DNA of 64,000 bases from Palsa-601 sp963801185 (GTDB lineage Bacteria; Actinomycetota; Acidimicrobiia; Acidimicrobiales; Bog-793), in contig CAWDDW010000003.1 of the NCBI GenBank assembly GCA_963801185.1, forward strand, positions 1,674,001 through 1,738,000. The letters are read 5' to 3'. Below the pieces are notes generated by a model. That model was not told the DNA's origin. It did not search any database and saw only the letters and a program-made list of their open reading frames with translations. The position numbers and the translations under genes were made by a program. This document shows positions 36,864-45,233 of the stretch, piece by piece; within the stretch, counting starts at the first letter, position 1; each line of letters starts with the position of its first letter.

Positions 36864-38683
36864 ATGAACCACTTCAAGGTGATGCTGGCGGCGGCACTTG
36901 GCGTCGGCTTGACCGTTGCGGGGTGGGCGGGGGCGGCCGGCGCGGCTTCGAAGGCGCCACATCACCTTCGCCGCGCAAGGGCAGTCCCTTGCCGGCGGCC
37001 TGACCAAGCCGGCAGGCCCTGCTCGAGGGTTGCGCAGGAGAGCGGAGCCCGCCGTCGAGACCGGTGCGTTGACCTCGCACGGTGGTCCCGTCCAGACCAG
37101 TCCTGTCGTCTACGTCGACTACTGGGGTTGGACCGGCTCGAACCCCGACCCCGACGGCGAGAGGGCCTACCTCGAGAACTTTCTCTCTTCGGTCGGTAAT
37201 TCGAACTGGCTCAAGGTTGTGACGCAGTACGGCGGCGCAAGCGCCAACGTCACCTATGCCGGCTCCTGGAACGACACGAAAAGCGTGCCAAAAAAGAGCC
37301 CAACCGGGAAGCAGATCGCGGCCGAAGCCGCGAAGGCGGACGCGCACTGGGGTCTCACCTCGGTGAACGACCAGGTCGTGGTGGCACTGCCAACCGGAGT
37401 CAACCTGTACACGGCCTCCTACGGAGCGTGCGCCTATCACACTGACACGGGAGGCGTCCCGTTCACGGCGCTTCCTTACCTCGCCGCCGCGTACGCGCCA
37501 CAGACCGGCTATTACTGCGGCAAGGGCCTCGTGAACGCCGGCGTCTCGGACAACCTCGACGCCGTCGGATTGATGGAGGGCCACGAGCTGGCGGAATCGA
37601 TCACGGACCCGATTGTGCCAACCGGGTGGACGGACACGCACGGCGCATCCGGTGAGATCGCTGACAAGTGCGAGTTCTACAACGACTCGGACATCGTCAC
37701 ATCGAAGGGGACGTTCGCGGTCCAGCCTCTTTGGAGCAATGCCGCCAACTGGTGCTCGCTCGGGTACAAGAACGGTGGCGGGTCGTGGAGCAAGCAAGTC
37801 GAGGTGTCGGGGCAGGCGACGTCGGCCGCACCATCGCTCACCACCTCCGGCGGGGCCGTGTACGAGGCGTTCAAGGGTGGCTCGAGCGACACCGTCTGGG
37901 TCATCGAGAACCTGGGCAATGGCTGGAGCACGAACTACGCCGTCACCGGAGCAAGCACAGCCTCGAGTCCGGCCGTCGCGGTGCTTGGCAACAGGATCTA
38001 CGTGCTCTGGACCGAGTCTGCGTCGCCCTATCACATCTACGAGAGCTCAACGGCCGCTCTTGGGAATTCCTGGTCGACTCCGGTGATCATCGGCAACGGG
38101 ACAGCCGAGAAGCTCGACCGGCCCGCGCGTGTGCTCAAACGGATCAAACCTCTTTGCCGCCTTCAAGGGGAACTCGACATCGGTGTATGTCTCGGTCTTC
38201 AACGGGTCAGCGTGGGCCACGGAGGTGAAGCTGCCCGGCGCAGCCTCGAGCTTCAGCCCTGCCATCGCATGCACCGCCGGGCAGAACTCAGAGACCGTGT
38301 TCTGGACGAATTCCTCAGATGAGGTCGCTTTCGAGAAGTATGTCAGTGGCACCTTCAGTGGGCTGGAACACTTCACGAACGTGTCGACCGATCTTGGACC
38401 GGCGGCGACGACCTTTGCCGGCGTGTCCAACTCAGGCAAAGTCCTGTCGACGGTCGTGGCCTGGAAAGCCCAGACGACGAACGAGTTGTACTACACCGTC
38501 CAGGTGGGATCGAGCGGTAGCTGGGGGACTATCACCAATATTCCTCAGGCTCTGACGAAGAACACTCCTGCGATCGCCAGTCTCGCCAAGTGGGGCGCCG
38601 ATCCTGGCGAACTCACGCTCTATGCCGGTTGGTCGGGTCAGTCAGCAGGTGGCTTGTACTACTCGGCTTCCAACACTCCCTGA
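36864..38683 (+). CDS. secreted EXORDIUM-like protein with lectin-like C-terminus (two frameshifts)
   Basis: ATG 36864, signal peptide MNHFKVMLAAALGVG to about AGAAS. Frame changes near 36958 (SKAP to HITFAAQ) and near 38126 at a cccgcgcg run. The first domain has VVYVDYWGW, LKVVTQYGGASAN and GLMEGHELAESITDP then EIADKCEFYN. The HELAEaxTDP and later E-x-D-x-C pattern recalls EXORDIUM / phosphate-induced proteins, here of bacterial type. The second half has five or six short beta strands with NGS, WSTPVIIG and LYAGWSGQS, like sialidase or fucose-lectin propellers. The role is unknown; a polysaccharide-binding exported protein is plausible. Confidence 0.55.
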
Positions 38684-38838
38684 CGAGCGACTCGTCGCTC
38701 GCCGGCCGCTCACGACGAGCGCGTCCGGGAGTCTCGGGCCCGCCTCGGTCGCGTCCTGCACCTCTTCTTCGCCGCCGCGCGCCCGGCGGCCTCTCAAGCT
38801 GGTTACCCCATTGACAAGTCGGGCTAGGTAGGCGATCC

Positions 38839-38859
38839 TTTACTAACTCCATAGTGAAA
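38839..38859. promoter_or_regulatory. imperfect inverted repeat at the GntR gene start
   Basis: TTTACT (38839-38844) and AGTGAAA (38853-38859) face each other across an eight-base gap, covering the possible GTG start at 38854. A TTGACA lies at 38811-38816. YtrA-type GntR proteins bind AT-rich inverted repeats at their own promoters, so this may be the autoregulatory operator. The match is imperfect. Confidence 0.25.
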
Positions 38860-38868
38860 TGGGGAAAA

Positions 38869-39262
38869 GTGATCGACTTCAACCTCGACCCCAGCTCGGG
38901 CGTAGCGCCGTATTTGCAGTTGGTCCAACAAGTGCGCAGAGCTTCTCAGGTTGGGCCTGCTCGAAGAGGGGGACCGGCTCCCCACCGTGAAACAAGTGGT
39001 GGCCCGTGTGGCGATCAACCCCAACACGGTGGCCAAAGCGTACCGAGAGTTGGAACACGAGGGCCTCGTTGGCGCCCGGCCGGGGCTAGGGACCTTCGTG
39101 ATCAAGACGTTGAGCGACGAGTCGCTCGCGGCGCACGGGCCGCTGCGCCAGGAGCTGCAGCGCTGGTTGGGAAAGGCACGGCGGGCCGGGCTGGACGACG
39201 AGAGCATCGAGGCTCTGTTTCGAGACACCTTTTTGACCACAGCGGAGCAGGGCATAGCGTGA
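38869..39262 (+). CDS. GntR-family (YtrA-type) regulator, frameshifted
   Basis: The protein starts as VIDFNLDPSSGVAPYLQLVQQV (GTG 38869, or GTG 38854 further up), the usual opening of short GntR regulators. One extra base near 38943 shifts it; the other frame continues LLEEGDRLPTVKQVV, INPNTVAKAYRELEHEG and stops at TGA 39262. The helix-turn-helix and the short C-terminal helices identify the YtrA subfamily, which represses adjacent ABC transporter genes. GTGA overlap with the ATPase gene supports that. Because of the shift, a gene finder reads the N-terminus as fused to the ATPase (38854-40158); I reject that fusion. Confidence 0.8.
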
Positions 39263-40158
39263 CGTCCGTCCTCGAGGCCAGCGCGCTCGGCAAGCGCTAC
39301 GGCCGGCGCTGGGCGCTCAGCGACTGCACACTCGCCGTCCCGAGCGGGCGGGTCGTCGGTCTCGTCGGGCCCAATGGCGCCGGCAAGACGACCCTGTTGA
39401 ACCTGGCCGTCGGCCTGCTCACGCCGAGCACCGGCACGATCGAGGTGCTCGGCTCTCGGCCGGCCGCAAACAGCAACCAACTCGGCCGGGTTGGCTTCGT
39501 AGCCCAGGAGACGCCCCTCTACGACCGCTTGACAGTCGCCGATCACCTCCGCCTAGGGGCGAGTTTGAGCCCGGGTTGGGACCAAGGTCTCGCACAAGAC
39601 CGGATAGTCGAGCTCGATCTCGACCTCCACCAGCGGGCGGGGTCGCTCTCCGGTGGCCAGCGGGCCCAGCTCGCCCTCACCCTCGCCATTGGCAAGAGGC
39701 CCGATCTGCTGCTTCTCGACGAGCCCGTGGCGCGCTTGGACCCGCTCGCCCGGCGCGACTTCCTCCGAGGCCTCATGGCAGTCGTCGCCGAGCAAGAGGT
39801 CAGCGTGGTGCTCTCGTCTCATCTCGTCACCGATCTGGAGCGGGTCTGTGACTACCTGATCGTGCTCGCCGCCTCGCGCGTCCAGGTCTCCGGCGAGGTG
39901 GAGGAGCTGTTGGCGACCCACCATCGCCTCATCGGGCCACGTAGGGACCCGAGCAGCCTTCCGGGGAGCCAACAAGTCGTTGAAGCCAGCCACACCGAGC
40001 GCTCGAGCACGCTGCTGGTCCGCAGCGAGGAGCCGATCCTCGATCCGGCGTGGACCGTCGAGAAGGTGACCCTCGACGACCTCGTCCTCGCTTACATGGG
40101 CCAAGCCGCTGCCGCCGCGAGGCGGGATCGCAAGGGTGGCTCGGAGGCCCTGCGATGA
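39259..40158 (+). CDS. ABC transporter ATP-binding protein
   Basis: GTG 39259 overlaps the regulator stop. The 299-residue ATPase has Walker A GPNGAGKTTLL, Q-loop GFVAQETP, signature LSGGQRAQLAL, Walker B LLLLDEPVARLDP and H-loop SSHLVTDLERVC. It is the intact paralogue of the amber-interrupted ATPase at 9984-10934; the gene order, the ATGA overlap with the permease and even the C-terminal extension (TLDDLVLAYMGQA) are the same. YtrA-controlled exporters of this type respond to cell-wall-active compounds in other Gram-positive bacteria; the substrate here is unknown. Confidence 0.9.
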   Translation: MTSVLEASALGKRYGRRWALSDCTLAVPSGRVVGLVGPNGAGKTTLLNLAVGLLTPSTGTIEVLGSRPAANSNQLGRVGFVAQETPLYDRLTVADHLRLGASLSPGWDQGLAQDRIVELDLDLHQRAGSLSGGQRAQLALTLAIGKRPDLLLLDEPVARLDPLARRDFLRGLMAVVAEQEVSVVLSSHLVTDLERVCDYLIVLAASRVQVSGEVEELLATHHRLIGPRRDPSSLPGSQQVVEASHTERSSTLLVRSEEPILDPAWTVEKVTLDDLVLAYMGQAAAAARRDRKGGSEALR

Positions 40159-41162
40159 TCTGGCTCTCATGGCGGCAGTTCCGCACGCAGATCTGGGTGG
40201 CAGCCGTTGGCCTGGCGGTCGTTGCCATCGTCTTGGCGGCGACCGGTCCGAATCTCGTCCACCTCTACGACACGACCGTAGCGACGTGCAAGGCGCAGAA
40301 CGACTGCTCGACGGCAACCACCGATTTCCTCGACACCGACGGCCCGCTGCAGATCTTTCTGGATTTCCTCGTTCTCCTCGCCCCTGTCGTCATCGGGATG
40401 TTCTGGGGAGCGCCGCTAGTCGCGAGCGAGTTCGAGACCGGCACGTTCCGTTTGGCGTGGACCCAGGGTGTCACCCGCACTCGTTGGCTTGTCGTCAAGC
40501 TGGGCTTCGGTGCCGTGGCCAGCATGGTCGTCGCCGGACTGCTGAGCCTCGCGGTGACCTGGTGGTCGAGCCTGTTCGACCAGGTGAATGCGGATCCCTT
40601 CAATTCCCTGGTCTTTGGCGTACGCGCCATCGCGCCGGTCGGTTATGCCGCCTTCGCCTTTGTCCTCGGGGTCACCGCCGGACTGCTCACGCGTCGGATG
40701 ATTCCCGCGATGGTCACCGCTCTCGTCGGCTTCGTCGCTGCCCGGCTCGCCGTGACGTTCTGGGTGCGACCACACCTCATTGCCCCGCTTCATTTGGCTC
40801 TGGCGGTCACCCCTGCGTCTCCCCTGGCGATTGGCGAGACGCAGGCGGGCGTAGTGGTGACCCCGACGACGCGGGGGATCTTGCCCGGCGACTGGCCTCT
40901 CTCGATCAGGCTCATGGACAACGCCGGCCACGCGCCATCACAGGCGTTCCTCGATCGCGCGTGCCCTTTCGCAACGGCGAGCCACCAGCCGAACTTCCAG
41001 GCCTGCATCCCCAACATCGCCGCCAGGTTCCATGAGCTGGTGCTCTATGAGCCCGGCAGCCGCTACTGGGCCTTCCAGTGGTACGAGGCCGCGATCTTCT
41101 TCGGGCTTGCGGTCGTCTTGGCCGCGCTGTGCTCCTTGTGGATCCGCCGGCCCATCGCGTGA
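40155..41162 (+). CDS. ABC-2-like transporter permease
   Basis: A 335-residue permease, overlapping the ATPase by ATGA. It has six main hydrophobic segments, starting MIWLSWRQFRTQIWV, with GAPLVASEFETGTFRLAW and WTQGVTRTRWLVVK between segments. A loop of about 120 residues with Cys in RACPFATAS and FQACIPN lies before the last segment (FFGLAVVLAALCSLW). It forms an exporter with the preceding ATPase. The copy at 10931-11869 is a decayed relative. Confidence 0.85.
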   Translation: MIWLSWRQFRTQIWVAAVGLAVVAIVLAATGPNLVHLYDTTVATCKAQNDCSTATTDFLDTDGPLQIFLDFLVLLAPVVIGMFWGAPLVASEFETGTFRLAWTQGVTRTRWLVVKLGFGAVASMVVAGLLSLAVTWWSSLFDQVNADPFNSLVFGVRAIAPVGYAAFAFVLGVTAGLLTRRMIPAMVTALVGFVAARLAVTFWVRPHLIAPLHLALAVTPASPLAIGETQAGVVVTPTTRGILPGDWPLSIRLMDNAGHAPSQAFLDRACPFATASHQPNFQACIPNIAARFHELVLYEPGSRYWAFQWYEAAIFFGLAVVLAALCSLWIRRPIA

Positions 41163-41180
41163 CGGGCGCGCCGGTCGCAG

Positions 41181-41379
41181 GTGCCGTGTGACCTCTCGAT
41201 GGCCAACTCCAGCAGCGACTCGGTCACCGAGATCAACGCATCGACAGGAGCGCTCGTCGACGGTGCTCTCGGCCCGGCGCTACGCGTTCGACAACCCCGA
41301 TGCCATCAGCATGGAGGGGAATCGCCTCTTCGTGGCGAACGCGAGCGCCGAATCAGTCACAGAGCTCACGACCAAGTGA
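41181..41379 (+). pseudogene. fragment of a YVTN/NHL-type beta-propeller gene
   Basis: Directly after the permease stop, one frame reads MANSSSDSVTEINASTGALV. After a shift near 41262 the next frame reads YAFDNPDAISMEGNRLFVANASAESVTEL to a TGA. The repeated VANxSxxSVTEL pattern is the blade of a YVTN/virginiamycin-B-lyase-like propeller. Only two blades remain and no start is present, so this is the 3' end of a lost gene. The permease may have been joined to it by deletion. Confidence 0.6.
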
Positions 41380-41463
41380 ATGTCGGCGGCCGCCTTGGGC
41401 TGAGCGGAGATCCCAGGCGGCTCGAGCCGGAACAGCAGGGTTGTCGGCGTGCCTGCGGTGTCG

Positions 41464-42777
41464 TCATTCCTCGGCTGCCGTCATTCCCGCGTCGCGGCGC
41501 CAGCCGCTCGGCATGAGCAGCTCCAAGAGGTCGTCCACTGTCACGACGCCGAGAAGGCCGCGGTGCTCGCCGTCGAGGACCGGGGCGACGGTCAGGTTGA
41601 AGTCCGACATCTTCCGCAGCACGGCGTTGAGATCCCAGTCCGCGTGAACGTGCGCCGAGATGGCTTTCGCCACCGAGGAGAGTAGGTCGGCCGGATCCGC
41701 GCGGATCAGTGACACTGCCGGCACCGACCCTGATACGGACCCAGCGCCGTCGAGAGTGAACACGACCTGCAGGGTCTCGAGTGGCGCAGCGCTGTGACGA
41801 ATCGCAGACAGCGCGTCGGCGACACTCGTGTGTTCGGGAAGCGCGAGGAAGTCGGGGCTCATGAGCCCGCCCGCCGTCTCTGGGTTGTACCTGAGCAGCG
41901 ACCGGACCTTTCGCTGGAGGGGGCCGGGCAAGAGCTCGAGAACCGCCGTACGCCGCTCCTGGTCGAGCTCCATGACGAGATCGGCGGCGTCATCGGTCGC
42001 CATGTGAGCGAGGAGCCGGGCTGCCTCGGCGTCTGTCCGTGACCGGACGAATTCCGCCTGGTGCTCGACGTCGAGCTCCTCGAAGACGTCGGCTTCGAGC
42101 TCCCTGTCAGCCTTCACCGCGTCGATGATCTCTTCGCCCTCTTCGTGTGAGGCCGCTTCGACCAGGTCGGCAATCTGGGCGGGATGGAGCCGCGCCAGCT
42201 TCCTATAGGGAATGCGCAGGCGGGCAGTGGGGACGTGGGCCACGAACGGCTCGATGCTGGCCCAGTCGACGAGAGCACCGGGCGAGATGTTGCGTCCCAT
42301 CCGCCCCGGCAGCATCCGCCTGAAGACCGGCCGACTGCTCGGGTCGACGCCAACGACCTCCCACTCGCCGTCCGCATTGGCGAGCTCGATCTCGTTCGCC
42401 CTGATGAGCCGTCCCCCGACGAGGTTGATCAGGTGTCGAGCGAGCAAATCCCTCGCGAGGAGAAGCTCGCCAGGGCGCCGCTCGAAGTGACGGAGGTCCA
42501 CCCCGCCGCCCGTGAAGCGGACCCGGCTGTCCTCGAGGCCGGAGACCTTGTTGATAGGCAGGAACAGGTCACGCCCTGCTATGCGCACGACCGCCCCTAC
42601 GACAGGAGGGTGAGGCTGCTCGCCGACTCGCACGATCAAGTCCTCGACACGGCCGACCCGGTCGCCGGTCCCATCGACGATCGGGACCTTGATGACGTTC
42701 GACAGGTGAAGGAGGGGTGGGGCCACCTCAGCGGTCGACCCGTACGGAGTCAGGGGCGGCACGCCACAGTGTCCCAT
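41464..42777 (-). CDS. PRC-barrel / MgtE-N / CBS protein without membrane part
   Basis: The 437-residue product begins with a PRC-barrel-like domain (IKVPIVDGTGDRVGRVEDLI). The MgtE intracellular N-domain follows (LHPAQIADLVEAASHEEGEE, DAADLVMELDQERRTAVLEL) and then a CBS pair (GLMSPDFLALPEHTSVADAL, VAPVLDGEHRGLLGVVTVDDLLELL). The membrane domain of true MgtE channels is absent. In MgtE these soluble domains bind Mg2+ and gate the pore. The gene is divergent from the Nramp-like transporter at 43276, and such pairs occur elsewhere in actinobacteria. It is probably the Mg2+-sensing subunit of that transporter, by inference. Confidence 0.8.
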   Translation of the reverse strand: MGHCGVPPLTPYGSTAEVAPPLLHLSNVIKVPIVDGTGDRVGRVEDLIVRVGEQPHPPVVGAVVRIAGRDLFLPINKVSGLEDSRVRFTGGGVDLRHFERRPGELLLARDLLARHLINLVGGRLIRANEIELANADGEWEVVGVDPSSRPVFRRMLPGRMGRNISPGALVDWASIEPFVAHVPTARLRIPYRKLARLHPAQIADLVEAASHEEGEEIIDAVKADRELEADVFEELDVEHQAEFVRSRTDAEAARLLAHMATDDAADLVMELDQERRTAVLELLPGPLQRKVRSLLRYNPETAGGLMSPDFLALPEHTSVADALSAIRHSAAPLETLQVVFTLDGAGSVSGSVPAVSLIRADPADLLSSVAKAISAHVHADWDLNAVLRKMSDFNLTVAPVLDGEHRGLLGVVTVDDLLELLMPSGWRRDAGMTAAEE

Positions 42778-42890
42778 CGTGCCGCCTGACGGTCATCGCG
42801 ATTGTCTTTCCCGGGCTCACAGTCATGGTGGGCGACGACGGCGATGGCGGAAGCTCAGCGCCGCCCGTCCGACAGTAGCATGAGGGACTG

Positions 42891-42920
42891 TTCATATGAA
42901 GATTGCAGTATTCATATGAA
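42891..42920. promoter_or_regulatory. tandem palindromic operator (TTCATATGAA twice)
   Basis: The perfect palindrome TTCATATGAA occurs at 42891-42900 and again at 42911-42920, twenty bases centre to centre, two helical turns. The whole also forms a larger inverted repeat (CATATGAA, 10 bases, TTCATATG). It is an AT-rich island in a GC-rich genome. The second copy lies in the -35/-10 spacer of the promoter at 42903-42931 and the first abuts the -35, so bound protein would block polymerase. ArsR/SmtB metal sensors favour such ATATGAA-type half sites; the regulator itself is not in the window. Confidence 0.6.
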
Positions 42921-42931
42921 ATACTTAACAT
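42903..42931 (+). promoter_or_regulatory. sigma70-type promoter for the Nramp-like gene
   Basis: TTGCAG (42903-42908), a 17-base spacer and TAACAT (42926-42931). Transcription would start near 42938, giving a leader of about 340 nucleotides before the ATG at 43276. The spacer contains the second TTCATATGAA. Confidence 0.5.
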
Positions 42932-42937
42932 GTGAGC

Positions 42938-43275
42938 TCGTGCCTCACGGTGCGCTGTCCTCCCATCATCGATCTCAGGAGGTGAGCCGGTGAAGGCTAA
43001 ACCCCACAGTACCCGGCGCCCTCCGTCGCGGCCGGGAGGCTGAAGACAGAGGGAAGCTGACGACGAGGGAGCTGATCCCTCAGTCGTCGCTTCCCCGAAG
43101 CTCTCACGTGTTCCGCTCGGCAGGGCGTGGGGAGCCGAGACTCCCGCAGCAATACCGAACATCTGCTCATCCCGGCGCGTAGCGCGTCGTCCCCGGATCC
43201 GCATCGCGAGCGTTTCCTGACGCGCCGCCATGTCGATCACTACGAGATCAGTGGCTCCACGAAAGGAGGGAGATC
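42938..43275 (+). ncRNA. structured 5' leader of the Nramp-like gene, possible riboswitch
   Basis: About 340 bases with no supported gene lie between the promoter and the transporter. The leader contains GCCGG near 42983 that can pair with CCGGC near 43010, and a long bulged hairpin at 43051-43095. It also has two mutually exclusive helices downstream: CTCGGC (43116-43121) with GCCGAG (43134-43139), or GGGAG (43130-43134) with CTCCC (43141-43145). The sequence does not fit the M-box or the manganese (yybP-ykoY) consensus as I know them. A metal-sensing leader is plausible but the class is unassigned. Confidence 0.35.
43051..43095 (+). repeat. 19-bp bulged hairpin in the leader
   Basis: GGGAAGC, GACGAC and GAGGGA on the left arm pair fully with TCCCTC, GTCGTC and GCTTCCC on the right, around a GCTGA loop. 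One T (43058) and one A (43082) bulge out. There is no T-tract after it, so it is a structural element more than an intrinsic terminator. Confidence 0.55.
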
Positions 43276-45024
43276 ATGGCCGAAGGCGACGCCCCTGTCG
43301 CAAAGATCCTGCGCGGGCTTCCCGCGAACGCGGGGACGTTGCCCTTGACCCCTCCCGGCGATGGGACCGAGGACGGGGGATCCCCCGATCTCGGTGCCGT
43401 GCTCGACGAGGAACACGTCGGCGACATCGAGGGCGCGTTCGGCACCATTGCCTACGGCGACACCGGGCTACGCCGTTCCTGGAAGGCGAAGGCTCTCACT
43501 CTGCTCGCAATCGTCGGCCCAGGGCTGATCGTCATGGTGGGGGACAACGACGCGGGTGGTGTCGCCACCTACGCGCAAGCCGGCCAGAATTTCGGTACTC
43601 ACCTTCTGTGGGTGCTTCTCTTCCTCATCCCGGTGCTGTACGTGGCCCAGGAGATGGTGCTGCGCCTCGGTGCGGTGACAGGCGTCGGTCATGCCCGGCT
43701 GATCCTCGAGCGCTTCGGCAAGTTCTGGGGAGCCTTCAGCGTGATCGATCTCTTCGTGCTGAACGCGTTGACCATTGTCACCGAGTTCATCGGCGTGTCG
43801 CTCGCTGCCGGATATCTCGGTGTGCCGAAAGTCCCGGCCGTGGTTCTCGCAGGCGTGGTCATCATCGTGGCGGCGAGCACGGGGAGCCTCCGGCGCTTCG
43901 AGCGGACCGCTCTAGGGCTATGCATCGGTTCGCTGATTGTCATACCGCTCTATTTGATGGTGCACCCCCCGGCGGGGCAGGTCGCTCGCGACTTCTTCGT
44001 CGTCAACCTGCCGGGAGGGCCTTCGCAACTGTCGAATGTCATGCTGCTCATCATCGCCATCGTCGGGACGACCGTGGCCCCTTGGCAGCTGTTCTTCCAG
44101 CAGTCGTATGTGATCGACAAGCGGATCACGACACGGTTCGTGAACTACGAGCGCGTCGACCTCGTCATCGGGATCGTCATCGTCGTCATCGGCGCCGGCG
44201 TCCTGATGGCGTCCTCGGCGGCCGTGTTCGCCCACACCCCGCTGACGGGTCGGTTCGTCGATGCCCGCCAGGTTGCGGCGGGTTTTGGACACTACGTGTC
44301 GCGCGCGGCTGGAATCCTGTTCGCGATCATCCTCTTCGACGCGAGCCTGATCGGCGCTTCGGCGATCGGGCTGTCGACCGCTTATGCGACGGCGGACGTC
44401 CTCGGTCTCAAGCACTCGTTGCACCGCTCCTTCAGGCGGGCGAAGGGCTTCTACGCTGTATTCGCAGGCCTGATGATCCTTTCGGGCGCCCTCGTGCTCG
44501 CGCCCGGCGTGCCGCTCGGGACCGTGACCGAAGGAGTCCAGACCCTGGCCGGTGTCCTTCTCCCGAGCGCAACGGTCTTCCTCCTGCTTCTCTGCAACGA
44601 CCGGGAGGTACTCGGACCGTGGGCAAACTCCACCAAGACGAACGTCATCGCCTCGATCATCATCGGCGTGCTCGTGCTGCTGTCGCTCATACTCACGGCG
44701 GCCGTGCTGTTCCCAAACCTCTCGGGACCCGATATCGAGCTCATAATCCTCGTCGGTGCCGGCCTAGGCGTGATGATCGGCGTGTACCTCCTCGTCCAAT
44801 CACGCCTTCGTCACGGTGTGCTCACCTTGGAGCAGACAGAGGCTCCGAGGCTCGCTGACAGCTCGTTACGACGGGCCAACTGGCGGATGCCGCCGCTCGC
44901 GATGCTGGAGCGGCCGGTCATGTCCCGCCAGCGCAAGCTCGGGATGGTGATGTTGCGCGGCTATCTGCTGTTCGCTTTCGCCCTCGTCATCGTAAAGGTG
45001 GTCGAGGTCGCGATCTCGAAGTAG
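43276..45024 (+). CDS. Nramp-fold divalent metal transporter, probable Mg2+ type (NRMT-like)
   Basis: ATG 43276 follows AAAGGAGGG. The 582-residue protein has a long hydrophilic N-terminus (about 70 residues) and eleven or so membrane segments. Segment 1 reads GPGLIVMVGDNDAGGVAT, aligning with the canonical DPGN region as DAGG: Asp is kept and Asn is Gly. Segment 6 reads GTTVAPWQLFFQQS, where the canonical MPH is APW: the Met and His ligands are gone. Met selects Mn2+/Fe2+ in Nramp proteins, and Mg2+-transporting relatives (NRMTs) lack it. Together with the divergent MgtE-N/CBS protein this points to Mg2+ uptake. Regulation by the operator and leader upstream is likely. Confidence 0.8.
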   Translation: MAEGDAPVAKILRGLPANAGTLPLTPPGDGTEDGGSPDLGAVLDEEHVGDIEGAFGTIAYGDTGLRRSWKAKALTLLAIVGPGLIVMVGDNDAGGVATYAQAGQNFGTHLLWVLLFLIPVLYVAQEMVLRLGAVTGVGHARLILERFGKFWGAFSVIDLFVLNALTIVTEFIGVSLAAGYLGVPKVPAVVLAGVVIIVAASTGSLRRFERTALGLCIGSLIVIPLYLMVHPPAGQVARDFFVVNLPGGPSQLSNVMLLIIAIVGTTVAPWQLFFQQSYVIDKRITTRFVNYERVDLVIGIVIVVIGAGVLMASSAAVFAHTPLTGRFVDARQVAAGFGHYVSRAAGILFAIILFDASLIGASAIGLSTAYATADVLGLKHSLHRSFRRAKGFYAVFAGLMILSGALVLAPGVPLGTVTEGVQTLAGVLLPSATVFLLLLCNDREVLGPWANSTKTNVIASIIIGVLVLLSLILTAAVLFPNLSGPDIELIILVGAGLGVMIGVYLLVQSRLRHGVLTLEQTEAPRLADSSLRRANWRMPPLAMLERPVMSRQRKLGMVMLRGYLLFAFALVIVKVVEVAISK

Positions 45025-45233
45025 GAGCTCCGGCGCCGTTACCGGCGGGTGCGAGCACTGCGATGGACAGGAGGAATGGGACCTTCGCCTCTTGGCAGCG
45101 GTCGAACAAGAGGCCCAAGCTCGGTCGAAGGGCGAAGTCGAGCGGAGGAGAGCGTGATGGTGGAGGTTCGGCGCTCGCTGGGAGGCCAAGTAGCAGAATC
45201 CAGCTTGAACGGAGCGGCAACGGGACGCCGGCC

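Noticed and set aside
38854..40158. A 434-residue GntR-ATPase fusion protein
   Set aside because: The join comes from a frameshift near 38943. The helix-turn-helix half continues in another frame to 39262, and the ATPase has its own GTG at a GTGA overlap.
42938..43275. M-box (Mg2+) or yybP-ykoY (Mn2+) riboswitch
   Set aside because: The conserved core strings of either class as I know them are not present. I keep it only as an unassigned structured leader.
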